DNA from: Deltaproteobacteria bacterium
GTDB lineage: Bacteria; Myxococcota_A; UBA9042; PHBI01
Assembly (NCBI GenBank): GCA_020632715.1
Contig: JACKFA010000002.1
Location: 1,106,501 to 1,170,500 of the forward strand
DNA: 64,000 nt
Direction: 5' to 3'
Shown: positions 1 to 8,054 of the stretch, one piece after another
Layout of the letters: the number at the start of each line of letters is the position of its first letter
How positions within the stretch are numbered: position 1 is the first letter of the stretch
Notes under the pieces: model-generated
Databases searched by the model: none
Told to the model about the DNA's origin: nothing
The model's input: only the letters and a program-made list of their open reading frames with translations
Translations under genes and position numbers: made by a program

Positions 1-42
1 GCCGCGGCTTCCGGGCTCGGGGCGCGCCCGCGCGGGACCTCA

Positions 43-71
43 TTGACACCCGACCCCCGGTTGGCTAATCA
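43..71 (+). promoter_or_regulatory. sigma-70-type promoter of the yfgM-like/bamB-like operon
   Basis: A perfect -35 TTGACA (43-48) is followed by a 17-bp spacer and a -10 TAATCA (66-71), 30 bp before the GTG start at 102. The same spacing recurs at other gene starts in this window. Seen directly; function inferred. Confidence 0.6.
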
Positions 72-101
72 CAGCCCCCATTCTCACGCCCAGGGGCGAA
101 C

Positions 102-884
102 GTGGCGAAGCGCAAGCGCAGGATGTCCAAGGAGGAGCTCGAGGCTCCCGATCAGTTCGAGGTCGCGCTCCAGAAGGTGTGGGAAGGTCTGGTCAAGTAC
201 CGGAAGCCCATCATCGGCGGGATCGTCGCGCTCGTCGTGCTCGGCGTGGTGCTCTGGATCGTGAACGCCACGTCGAAGAGCAGCGCGCGCACGCGCTCGC
301 TGGCCCTGCGCGACGGCGCGGCCGCGCTGAGCGCCGAGGTCGGGCCGGCCGACAGCCCCGAGGTGCAGCTCCCGGGCCCGAAGCCGCTCCGCTTCGAGGA
401 CGAGTCGCAGCGCCTCGCGGCGGTCGAGAAGGGGCTCTCCGGCTACGTCGCCGAGTACGGCTCGGACGACTCGCGCGAGCTCGTCGACCTGACGCTCGCC
501 GACGTGAAGCTCGCCAAGGGCGACGCGGCGGGCGCCCTCGCGGACGTCGAGGCGTGGATCGGCAAGCACGGCGACTCGGCGGTCATGCCGGTCGCGCTCG
601 AGCTGAAGGCGCGCGCGCTCTCGGTCACCGACAAGGCGAAGGCGGTCGAGGCGTGGAACGCGCTGGCCGCGGCGTCGACCGGGGAGCTCAAGGCGGACGC
701 GCTGCGCCAGGCGGGGGATCTCCAGAACCCGGTCCTCGTGGACGGCGGCGACGCGGCGAAGGCGAAGGCGGCCTACGAGGCGGCGCTCGCGGCGCTCGGG
801 CCCGCGCCCGAGAAGGTGGACCCGTTCGGGTCGACCGGGATCCGCGGCGACATCGACAACCGCCTGAAACTCCTCCCGAACTGA
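102..884 (+). CDS. YfgM-like single-pass membrane protein with TPR-like periplasmic domain
   Basis: A 260-residue protein starting at GTG. It has a basic cytoplasmic N-terminus (residues 1-35, many Lys/Arg), one membrane helix at about 37-55 (IIGGIVALVVLGVVLWIV), and an alanine-rich helical exported domain resembling the TPR_21/YfgM fold. YfgM is an ancillary SecYEG-associated protein thought to hand clients to periplasmic chaperones. The next gene, 5 bp downstream, encodes a BamB-like beta-propeller; yfgM-bamB is also the gene order in E. coli, which supports the assignment. The downstream GTPase gene der of that cluster is absent. Family call from topology and context; no catalytic residues are expected. 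A generic TPR membrane protein is the alternative. Confidence 0.7.
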   Translation: MAKRKRRMSKEELEAPDQFEVALQKVWEGLVKYRKPIIGGIVALVVLGVVLWIVNATSKSSARTRSLALRDGAAALSAEVGPADSPEVQLPGPKPLRFEDESQRLAAVEKGLSGYVAEYGSDDSRELVDLTLADVKLAKGDAAGALADVEAWIGKHGDSAVMPVALELKARALSVTDKAKAVEAWNALAAASTGELKADALRQAGDLQNPVLVDGGDAAKAKAAYEAALAALGPAPEKVDPFGSTGIRGDIDNRLKLLPN

Positions 885-889
885 CCGCG

Positions 890-2032
890 ATGCGCCGACT
901 CGCCGCTCCCGTCGGGCTCGCGTTGCTCGGTCTCGTCTCGGTCGGGGCCGGGTGTGGCGTGCTGCAGCCCGTCGATCCCTATCAGGGCGAGCGTGTCTCG
1001 GTCGATTGGGCCGAGCCGCTCTACGCCCTCGAGGTGTTCCCCTACCACCCGGTCGAGCCGGCGCAGCCGCTCTACGTGCGCTCGGCGCAGACGCCCGCGG
1101 GCGGCATCGTGGTCGTGCCCGCGAAGGACCGCGTCGTGCGCGCGCTCGACGCGGTGAGCGGGAAGACCCTCTGGTCCTTCGAGACGAAGGGCCCGAACGT
1201 CGCGAAGCCGGTCGCCGAGGGCGACGACCTCGTCATCGCCTCGACGGACGGCCACGTCTACCGCGTGAGCCAGCGGAACGGGCGCGCGAGCTGGGTGAGC
1301 GAGTTCCCGGGAGGCGCCGGGGTGCTCTCGGCGCCGGCCATCGGTGGCGGGCGCGTCTTCGTGACGAGCATCGACAACCGCATCACGGCGCTCGACTACG
1401 AGACGGGCGAGCGCCAGTGGGAGCGGAAGCGCCCGCACCTGACGGAGCTGACGGTGAGCGGCCAGGCGGGGGCGCTCCTCGTGAAGGACCTCGTCGTGAC
1501 GGGCTTCTCCGACGGGCAGCTCGTCGCCTTCATGCAGGCGGACGGCGTGACCGCGTGGTCGGCCGACCTCTCGGGCGGTGGCAAGGACTTCGTCGACGTG
1601 GACTCCACGCCGGTGCTGGTCGGGAACCTCGTGATCGCGTCGTGCTACAAGCGCGGCGTGTTCGCGGTGGACGTCGACACGGGCAACATCGCGTGGGTCG
1701 TCAAGGGCGAGGGCTACGGCACCGCCACGGTCTTCGAGGGGCAGGTCTTCGTGCCGCAGGCGCTCGGCTCGGTCATCGCGATCGACGGCGCCTCGGGGAC
1801 GGTCGGCTGGCGCGCGAAGCTGAGCGGCGAGATCGCCGGGACGCCGGCGGCGAGCGAGCACTACCTGCTCGTGCCGGGCGGCGAGTCGCTCGTCGTGCTC
1901 GACAAGGGCACGGGGCGGGCGCTCTCGCACTTCGACGACGGCCACTCCTTCTACGCGACCCCGGAGCTCGCGTACGGGACCGCCTACGTGTTGGGCGGGT
2001 CCGGTACGATCTACGCGCTCGGGGTGTACTGA
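890..2032 (+). CDS. bamB: BamB-like PQQ-type beta-propeller lipoprotein (outer membrane assembly)
   Basis: A 380-residue protein from ATG at 890. The N-terminus is a lipoprotein signal (hydrophobic LALLGLVSVGAGC, lipobox Cys at about residue 23). The body has repeated PQQ-like blades with recurring WSFETKG-, W..D- and GxVYALD-type motifs, for example around ALDAVSGKTLWSF and YALGVY at the end. BamB is the propeller lipoprotein of the BAM complex that folds outer-membrane beta-barrels; several such barrels are encoded in this window. It lies 5 bp after the YfgM-like gene, probably in the same transcript. Its last ~280 bp are present again at 3697-3977 in a degraded duplicate. Another PQQ-propeller lipoprotein of unknown role cannot be excluded. 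Confidence 0.75.
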   Translation: MRRLAAPVGLALLGLVSVGAGCGVLQPVDPYQGERVSVDWAEPLYALEVFPYHPVEPAQPLYVRSAQTPAGGIVVVPAKDRVVRALDAVSGKTLWSFETKGPNVAKPVAEGDDLVIASTDGHVYRVSQRNGRASWVSEFPGGAGVLSAPAIGGGRVFVTSIDNRITALDYETGERQWERKRPHLTELTVSGQAGALLVKDLVVTGFSDGQLVAFMQADGVTAWSADLSGGGKDFVDVDSTPVLVGNLVIASCYKRGVFAVDVDTGNIAWVVKGEGYGTATVFEGQVFVPQALGSVIAIDGASGTVGWRAKLSGEIAGTPAASEHYLLVPGGESLVVLDKGTGRALSHFDDGHSFYATPELAYGTAYVLGGSGTIYALGVY

Positions 2033-2071
2033 GAGCAGCGCCCGGGGCGGCCCGGGGAGTGAGGGCGAGCG

Positions 2072-3292
2072 ATGATGAGGCAGCTCGGGATCGCGGCGCT
2101 CTGCGCGCCTCTGTTCATGGCGCTGGGGGCGTGTGGCTCGGACGGCGGCGGGAGCGGCGCGGACACGGGCGCGACGAGCCCGACGGACACGACGACCGCG
2201 TCCGACGCGGACACGACCGGCACGAGCGCGGGTGACGCGACGACGACGACCGACACGGGGTCGACGGTGACGCGCTGCACGGAGGACGCGCAGTGCGCGA
2301 CCGGCACGATCTGCGCGTGCACGGGCGAGTGCGTGGTCGCGAGCGGGAAGGAGTGCACGGAGGACCGCAACTGCGGGATCCCGAACTGGTGCAACCCCTG
2401 CACGGGGCACTGCGAGGAGCAGGCGGTGTTGTGCGAGCCGTGCACGGACGCGCGCGGCTGTCAGGACGACGGGGCCTGCATCCCCTACGCGAGCGGCGGC
2501 GGGTCGTTCTGCGGGCGGTCGTGCCTCACGGACGCGGGGTGCCCCAAGGGCTACGGCTGCTTCGAGGTGGGCGGGGTCGACACGAAGCAGTGCGTCGCGC
2601 GCTCCGGGGTGTGCTCGGAGCTCGGTCTCTGCGAGACCGACGGGGACTGCCCGGACGTGCTCATCTGCAACACGGGGACGGGCGCCTGCTACGAGGGGTG
2701 CACGGACGACCTCAGCTGCCCGCAGGGCAACGTCTGCCAGCGCGGGCACTGCGTGCCGCCATGCACGACGGCCGCCGACTGCACGGCCCCCGAGGAGTGC
2801 ACGGAGGCGGGGAAGTGCAAGGTGCCGGGCTCGTGCGAGCGCAAGGCCGACTGCCCGACGGCGGAGACGTACTGCGACAAGGACGAGGGCGTCTGCAAGG
2901 ACGGCTGCCTCGCCGACGGCGACTGCGGTGACGCCGCGAAGAAGTGCAGCTCGGGGGCCTGCGTGCCGCGCGGCTGCGAGCACAACTACCAGTGCCAGTT
3001 CGGCTACGAGTGCAACCAGGCGAGCGGCCAGTGCGAGCCGACGCAGGACCCGCACTGCGGGATGTGCGGCGACAGCGGGAGCACCCCGTGCGACGACCCG
3101 CGCCTGTGCGCGGCGTTCAAGGACGAGAACGACGTCGAGAAGGGCGAGTTCTGCCTGCTCCCGTGCGCGGACGACCCCATCGACCAGTGCCCGAGCGGCT
3201 ACCAGTGCCAGGAGGTCGACATCGACGACGTCCCGCACTTCTTCTGCGCGCGGGCGTGCTGGGTCGACCCGGTGAACCCGGGCGGGAACTAG
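2072..3292 (+). CDS. cysteine-rich secreted lipoprotein
   Basis: A 406-residue protein with a type II signal peptide (MMRQLGIAALCAPLFMALGAC, lipobox LGAC at about 18-21), a Gly/Asp/Thr-rich linker (about 22-65) and then roughly 55 cysteines spread evenly to the C-terminus in CxxDxxC- and GxCxxGxC-type spacing. This resembles the disulphide-rich small-module proteins common in myxobacteria, but I do not recognise a named family. No catalytic motif is visible, so a surface or periplasmic binding or structural role is inferred. It begins 39 bp after the bamB-like gene and may be co-transcribed. A damaged second copy lies at 4018-5233. Confidence 0.75.
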   Translation: MMRQLGIAALCAPLFMALGACGSDGGGSGADTGATSPTDTTTASDADTTGTSAGDATTTTDTGSTVTRCTEDAQCATGTICACTGECVVASGKECTEDRNCGIPNWCNPCTGHCEEQAVLCEPCTDARGCQDDGACIPYASGGGSFCGRSCLTDAGCPKGYGCFEVGGVDTKQCVARSGVCSELGLCETDGDCPDVLICNTGTGACYEGCTDDLSCPQGNVCQRGHCVPPCTTAADCTAPEECTEAGKCKVPGSCERKADCPTAETYCDKDEGVCKDGCLADGDCGDAAKKCSSGACVPRGCEHNYQCQFGYECNQASGQCEPTQDPHCGMCGDSGSTPCDDPRLCAAFKDENDVEKGEFCLLPCADDPIDQCPSGYQCQEVDIDDVPHFFCARACWVDPVNPGGN

Positions 3293-3329
3293 CGCGACCC
3301 GAATGGGAAGGCCGCCCCCTGGAACCTGT

Positions 3330-3487
3330 AAGTTGTCGAACTTCGTAGGTAACCACGGAGACACGGAGACACGGAGGGGGCACGGAGGGCGGGCCGGCGG
3401 CCACCGCGTGACGGGCACACCCGTGCAAGACCCCGGAAGTTGGCGAACTTCGTAGGTCACCACGGAGGCACGGAGGCACGGAGGGTA
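3330..3487 (+). repeat. two copies of a CACGGAG-type intergenic repeat
   Basis: Two ~50-bp units, each with a short palindrome of the GAAGTTGGCGAACTTC type, then CGTAGGT, then two to three iterations of CACGGAGRC (around 3330-3389 and 3436-3484). Translation of such DNA gives the non-biological peptide HGGTEARR, so ORFs here are spurious. The same family occurs at 5270-5427, 5620-5645 and 22176-22600. Confidence 0.8.
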
Positions 3488-3696
3488 TCGAGGTGGCCCA
3501 CCGCGCCGCGGTCGGTCGCGGGGCTCGTGCTGGTGGGCACGGAGGGAGAGGGCGGGGCGCCCATCCTCCTCTTTCACGGCGCACCAGGCCGACGGAGACC
3601 TCGGCGGGACCGCGTTCCCTCCTCGATCCCTCCCTGAGACGCCCCACGCGACGATGCGGGCACGGGGTGCCGCCACGGTCTCGAGGGCAGGCCTCC

Positions 3697-3977
3697 GTGC
3701 CGCAGGCGCTCGGCTCGGTCATCGCGATCGACGGCGCCTCGGGGACGGTCGGCTGGCGCGCGAAGCTGAGCGGCGAGATCGCCGGGACGCTGGCGGCGAG
3801 CGAGCACTACCTGCTCGTGCCGGGCGGCGAGTCGCTCGTCGTGCTCGACAAGGGCACGGGCGGGCGCTCTCGCACTTCGACGACGGCCACTCCTTCTACG
3901 CGACCCCGGAGCTCGCGTACGGGACCGCCTACGTGTTGGGCGGGTCCGGTACGATCTCACGCGCTCGGGGTGTACTG
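3697..3977 (+). pseudogene. C-terminal fragment of the bamB-like gene (duplicate)
   Basis: Matches the last ~280 bp of the BamB-like gene (1751-2032) after a duplication junction. It lacks the first three quarters of the gene and any signal peptide. A missing G after 3855 (GGGCGGGCG in place of GGGGCGGGCG) shifts the frame, and an inserted C near 3958 changes it again. No functional product is expected. Confidence 0.8.
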
Positions 3978-4017
3978 AGAGCAGCGCCCGGGGCGGCCTG
4001 GGGAGTGAGGGCGAGCG

Positions 4018-5233
4018 ATGATGAGGCAGCTCGGGATCGCGGCGCTCTGCGCGCCTGTTCATGGCGCTGGGGGCGTGTGGCTCGGACGGCGGCGGGAGCG
4101 GCGCGGACACGGGCGCGACGAGCCCGACGGACACGACGACCGCGTCCGACGCGGACACGACCGGCACGAGCGCGGGTGACGCGACGACGACGACCGACAC
4201 GGGGTCGACGGTGACGCGCTGCACGGAGGACGCGCAGTGCGCGACCGGCACGATCTGCGCGTGCACGGGCGAGTGCGTGGTCGCGAGCGGGAAGGAGTGC
4301 ACGGAGGACCGCAACTGCGGGATCCCGAACTGGTGCAACCCCTGCACGGGGCACTGCGAGGAGCAGGCGGTGTTGTGCGAGCCGTGCACGGACGCGCGCG
4401 GCTGTCAGGACGACGGGGCCTGCATCCCCTACGCGAGCGGCGGCGGGTCGTTCTGCGGGCGGTCGTGCCTCACGGACGCGGGTGCCCCAAGGGCTACGGC
4501 TGCTTCGAGGTGGGCGGGTCGACACGAAGCAGTGCGTCGCGCGCTCCGGGGTGTGCTGGAGCTCGGTCTCTGCGAGACCGACGGGGACTGCCCGGACGTG
4601 CTCATCTGCAACACGGGGACGGGCGCCTGCTACGAGGGGTGCACGGACGACCTCAGCTGCCCGCAGGGCAACGTCTGCCAGCGCGGGCACTGCGTGCCGC
4701 CATGCACGACGGCCGCCGACTGCACGGCCCCCGAGGAGTGCACGGAGGCGGGGAAGTGCAAGGTGCCGGGCTCGTGCGAGCGCAAGGCGGACTGCCCGAC
4801 GGCGGAGACGTACTGCGACAAGGACGAGGGCGTCTGCAAGGACGGCTGCCTCGCCGACGGCGACTGCGGTGACGCCGCGAAGAAGTGCAGCTCGGGGGCC
4901 TGCGTGCCGCGCGGCTGCGAGCACAACTACCAGTGCCAGTTCGGCTACGAGTGCAACCAGGCGAGCGGCCAGTGCGAGCCGACGCAGGACCCGCACTGCG
5001 GGATGTGCGGCGACAGCGGGAGCACCCCGTGCGACGACCCGCGCCTGTGCGCGGCGTTCAAGGACGAGAACGACGTCGAGAAGGGCGAGTTCTGCCTGCT
5101 CCCGTGCGCGGACGACCCCATCGACCAGTGCCCGAGCGGCTACCAGTGCCAGGAGGTCGACATCGACGACGTCCCGCACTTCTTCTGCGCGCGGGCGTGC
5201 TGGGTCGACCCGGTGAACCCGGGCGGGAACTAG
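4018..5233 (+). pseudogene. second, damaged copy of the Cys-rich lipoprotein gene
   Basis: Begins with the same ATGATGAGGCAGCTCGGG start region as the intact copy, but two bases are missing near 4055 (GCGCCTGTTC against GCGCCTCTGTTC), which separates the signal peptide from the rest. Three further single-base losses at about 4482, 4518 and 4557 disturb the frame for ~75 bp and then restore it, so the cysteine modules are readable from 4061 to 5233. The product would lack export and lipidation signals. Most differences from the first copy are indels rather than substitutions, which fits sequencing or assembly error better than ordinary decay. Confidence 0.75.
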
Positions 5234-5269
5234 CGCTACCCGAATGGGAAGGCCGCCCCCTGGAACCTG

Positions 5270-5427
5270 TAAGTGTCTGGACTTCGTGGGGTAACCACGG
5301 AGACACGGAGACGCGGAGGGGGCACGGAGGGCGGGCCGGCGGCCACCGCGTGACGGGCACACCCGTGCAAGACCCCGGAAGTTGGCGAACTTCGTAGGTC
5401 ACCACGGAGGCACGGAGGCACGGAGGG
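5270..5427 (+). repeat. second pair of CACGGAG-type intergenic repeats
   Basis: Duplicate of the 3330-3487 repeats carried along in the ~1.94 kb tandem duplication, with small differences. Between them lies the same ~80-bp linker (GGGCGGGCCGGCGGCCACCG). Confidence 0.75.
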
Positions 5428-5619
5428 TATCGATGTGGCCCACCGCGTCGCGGTCGGTCGCGGGGCTCGTGCTGGTTGGCACGGAGGGAGAGGGCGGGGC
5501 GCCCATCCTCCTTTCACGGCGCACCAGGCCGACGGAGACCTCGGCGGGACCGCGTTCCCTCCTCGATCCCTCCCTGAGACGCCCCAAGCGACGATGCGGG
5601 CACGGGGTGCCGTCGCACC

Positions 5620-5645
5620 CCTCCGTGCCTCCGTGCCTCCGTGGT
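5620..5645 (-). repeat. inverted CACGGAG-type repeat
   Basis: CTCCGTGCCTCCGTGCCTCC followed by GTGGTCC is the reverse complement of the CACGGAGGC iterations at 5401-5427, so two units face each other about 190 bp apart. Apart from these repeats, 5234-5722 contains no gene that I can support. Confidence 0.75.
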
Positions 5646-5722
5646 CCGCTCCCACGGCGCCTCAGGACGCGACCGGGGCGCGCGATTCGCCCCCGTGGTC
5701 CGCTCCCGCGGCGCCGCGCGAG

Positions 5723-6925
5723 CTACGCCGTGATGCGGCTCGGCTCCGCCTCCTCGGCGGCCGTGAGCTGCGCGGCCGGCACCTCGCGGCGGCGCTTCGA
5801 GCCGTCCTTGGCCGTGCGGATCGCCACGTCCGCGAGCGAGCCGTTCGCGTGCAGCTCGGCGGTCACGAGGTCGTCGAGCTCGGTCGAGATCTGCCGCAGG
5901 AGCACCTGCCGCTCGTGGAAGGGCAGGAAGGCCGACTTGAAGCCGTTCAGCACGAGCTGGCGGACGTCGTAGATGTCGAACCCGAAGTGCTCCACGGCGC
6001 GCTCGAGCTCCGTCGTCACCGTCGTGTCGGTGATGAGGCGGTTGTCCGTGTTGATCGTCACCCGCACGCCGAAGTCGTAGTAGAACTTCAGCGGGTGCGT
6101 CTTGAAGTCCTTGACCGCGCGGGTCTGCACGTTCGAGGTCAGGCAGACCTCGAGCGGGATCCGGTGGTCGTTCACGTAGTTGAGCAGGTCCCCGTCCTCG
6201 CGGAGCCGCGTCCCGTGCCCGATGCGGTGCGCCCCGCACAGGTGGATCGCCTGCCGGATGCTCTCGGGCCCGTACGCCTCACCCGCGTGGCACGTCGAGT
6301 TGACGTTGTTGTTCCGCACCAGGTTGAACGCGTCGCGGTGCTGCTTCGCCGGGTAGTCGTACTCGGCGCCCGCGAGGTCGAACCCGACGACGCCCTTGTT
6401 CTTGTAGGCGACCGCGAGCTCCGCGAGCCTCAGGCTCTGGTCGCTCGAGATGTGCCGGATGCCGCTGATGATGACGTTGCTGCGGATCCCGTGGTCCGTG
6501 CGCGCCGCCGCGAGCCCGTCGAGCACGCTCTCCACGATGCGCGTGAGCGCGAGCCCCTTCCGCGTGTGGAGCGTCGGCGCGTAGCGCACCTCGAGCAGGC
6601 GCACGTTCTCGCTCGCCGCGTCCTCGGCGAGCTCGTAGGCGGCGCGGAAGAGGGCCTTCTCCTCCTGCATCACCGCGAGCGTCACGTCGAACGCCTTCAG
6701 GTAGTCGTTCAGATCCTCGCAGTTCTCCCCCATGTGGATCGCCTTCGCGAGCGTCTCCGGCGTGTCCGCCGGGAGCTTCACGTTCTGCGTGCGCGCGAGA
6801 TCGATGATGGTCTCGAGGCGCAGCGACCCGTCGAGGTGGACGTGCAGGTCGGTCTTCGGGAGGCGCTTCAGGAACGCCGGCGACGGCTTCAGCGGGGTGC
6901 GGATCTCAGGGTTCTCGGAAAGCAC
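5723..6925 (-). CDS. add: adenosine deaminase
   Basis: Converts adenosine or deoxyadenosine to inosine in purine salvage. Visible signatures of the metal-dependent amidohydrolase fold: DLHVHLDGS (HxH metal ligands) near the N-terminus, CHAGE with a metal-binding His and catalytic Glu, HRIGHGT, and VTINTDNR near the C-terminus carrying the metal Asp. The last motif has Asn where the classical SLNTDDP form has a second Asp; I recall the NTDNR form from other bacterial Add proteins. The start is taken as GTG 6925 because GAGGAA lies 8 bases upstream; a frame open to 7000 has no such site. Length of 400 residues is usual for bacterial enzymes with a C-terminal extension. Monocistronic. Confidence 0.9.
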   Translation of the reverse strand: MLSENPEIRTPLKPSPAFLKRLPKTDLHVHLDGSLRLETIIDLARTQNVKLPADTPETLAKAIHMGENCEDLNDYLKAFDVTLAVMQEEKALFRAAYELAEDAASENVRLLEVRYAPTLHTRKGLALTRIVESVLDGLAAARTDHGIRSNVIISGIRHISSDQSLRLAELAVAYKNKGVVGFDLAGAEYDYPAKQHRDAFNLVRNNNVNSTCHAGEAYGPESIRQAIHLCGAHRIGHGTRLREDGDLLNYVNDHRIPLEVCLTSNVQTRAVKDFKTHPLKFYYDFGVRVTINTDNRLITDTTVTTELERAVEHFGFDIYDVRQLVLNGFKSAFLPFHERQVLLRQISTELDDLVTAELHANGSLADVAIRTAKDGSKRRREVPAAQLTAAEEAEPSRITA

Positions 6926-6956
6926 GATCGATTCCTCGCGTCTTGATATTCCGGGC

Positions 6957-6985
6957 AGGGTAGGCCCGGAGCCGCGAGGAAGCAA
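6957..6985 (-). promoter_or_regulatory. sigma-70-type promoter of add
   Basis: Read on the minus strand: TTGCTT (6985-6980), 17 bp, TACCCT (6962-6957), about 32 bp before the GTG start at 6925. Matches the promoter pattern seen repeatedly in this window. Confidence 0.5.
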
Positions 6986-7057
6986 CCAGCGAGCAGGCAC
7001 CGGGGCGCGCGCCGTCTGTCACCGACCGGCGCGCCTCCCCCTGCCGTCCTCCCGACG

Positions 7058-7813
7058 TCAGTTGCAGGACGGCGGCGAGCCCGGGCACGTCGTGAGCGGG
7101 ATGTTCACCGTCGGCTCGTCCCCGGCCTGCAGGATGAGCGTCGTCGACTCGCCCTTCGCGATCTTCTTGCCGGCGCTGTCGAGGCCGAACGCGAAGATCT
7201 TCACGTCGGAGTTCGGCGTCAGGTCCACGAACAGCACGCCCGCGAGGAGGTTGGTCGAGTCGTCCGGGTCCTTGATCTCGTTGTCGCAGGCGACCTGCTC
7301 CTCCTCCGTGACCACGCCCTGCGTCGACGCGTTCGGGATGTACTGCACGAGGACCTCGCGGATCGGGCTCGCCGCGCACATCCCCGACGGCGTCGACCAC
7401 GTCACGTTGAGCCGCACGGGCTTCTCGACGAGCGTGATCGTCGAGGTCGAGGTCGCGCCGCCCTCCTTGACCTGCTGCTTCGTGGCGGACCCGAGGTAGA
7501 GCCCCTTGCCGGCCGCGTCCGACGCCTCGACCTCGACCGTGTAGCTCCCCGGCGGGAGCTCCGTCAGCGCGATCGCCCCCTCGCGGCTCGTCGACGGGCA
7601 CGACGTGCTCTCCGACTTCTGCAGCTCGCCCTTCAGGTAGGCGCGCGCCGTCACGGTCGTGACGTGCCGGCTCTCGCACGTGGCCGTCGGCCCGTGGCTC
7701 CAGTTCACGGCGAGGTCGCCGGGCTTCACGTTGTCGTCGCCGCACGCGGCGAGCGGCGCGAGGGCGAGGGCGGGGAGGGCGAGGGCGAGGGCGGAGAGGA
7801 CGCTCTGGCGCAT
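7058..7813 (-). CDS. lipoprotein with carboxypeptidase-regulatory-like fold, unknown function
   Basis: A 251-residue protein whose start (ATG 7813) has an AAGGAG site 7 bases upstream. The signal peptide MRQSVLSALALALPALALAPLAAC ends in a lipobox (LAAC), followed by GDD. The body is beta-rich, with ELPPGSYTVEV near residue 80, a pattern typical of prealbumin/CarboxypepD_reg-like sandwich domains, and paired cysteines (CESRH, SCPS, GMCAA, ACDN, TTCPG). No enzyme motif is seen. It is divergently transcribed from glyQS, with its own promoter at 7932-7960. Envelope lipoprotein; substrate unknown. Confidence 0.7.
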   Translation of the reverse strand: MRQSVLSALALALPALALAPLAACGDDNVKPGDLAVNWSHGPTATCESRHVTTVTARAYLKGELQKSESTSCPSTSREGAIALTELPPGSYTVEVEASDAAGKGLYLGSATKQQVKEGGATSTSTITLVEKPVRLNVTWSTPSGMCAASPIREVLVQYIPNASTQGVVTEEEQVACDNEIKDPDDSTNLLAGVLFVDLTPNSDVKIFAFGLDSAGKKIAKGESTTLILQAGDEPTVNIPLTTCPGSPPSCN

Positions 7814-7931
7814 GTCTGGGGCTCCTTCGTGGAGAGGCGCGTCGTTCGGGCGGGCGCTGGGTTTCGCCGCCGGTCGGCGGACGGAGAGGCTACGGACGCG
7901 CGGCGCTTGGGGTTCATTCGCGCATTCCGAG

Positions 7932-7960
7932 ACTATTCTGCCCGGCCCGCGTCGAGTCAA
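7932..7960 (-). promoter_or_regulatory. sigma-70-type promoter of the 7058-7813 lipoprotein gene
   Basis: On the minus strand, TTGACT (7960-7955), 17 bp, AATAGT (7937-7932). It lies back to back with the glyQS promoter at 8000-8028. Confidence 0.5.
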
Positions 7961-7999
7961 CAGGCGCCCTCGGGGCGGCCCCTCCGCGCTTCGTCGTGC

Positions 8000-8028
8000 T
8001 TGCCGCCCGCCCGGGCCGCGAGTATGGT
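8000..8028 (+). promoter_or_regulatory. sigma-70-type promoter of glyQS
   Basis: TTGCCG (8000-8005), 17-bp spacer, TATGGT (8023-8028), 26 bp before the GTG start at 8055. Confidence 0.55.
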
Positions 8029-8054
8029 CCGGCTCCCCCAGCGGAGGGCAGCGC

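Larger units (their letters stand above)
1722..5611 (+). repeat. tandem direct duplication of a ~1.94 kb unit
   Basis: The segment from about 1722 to 3670 (end of bamB-like gene, the whole Cys-rich lipoprotein gene and its downstream repeats) recurs at about 3671-5611 with an offset of 1941-1946 bp. The copies are nearly identical, but the second carries several one- or two-base losses, mostly in G runs, and a few substitutions. The junction near 3671 falls on a short shared GCCGCCACGG-like sequence. It may be a recent genuine duplication whose second copy is decaying, or an assembly artefact. Confidence 0.85.

Noticed and set aside
3440..5655. Frames in both directions across the duplicated repeats, several starting MANFVGHHGGTEARR
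   Set aside because: Product of the CACGGAG repeat family, no coding bias, no homologous domain.
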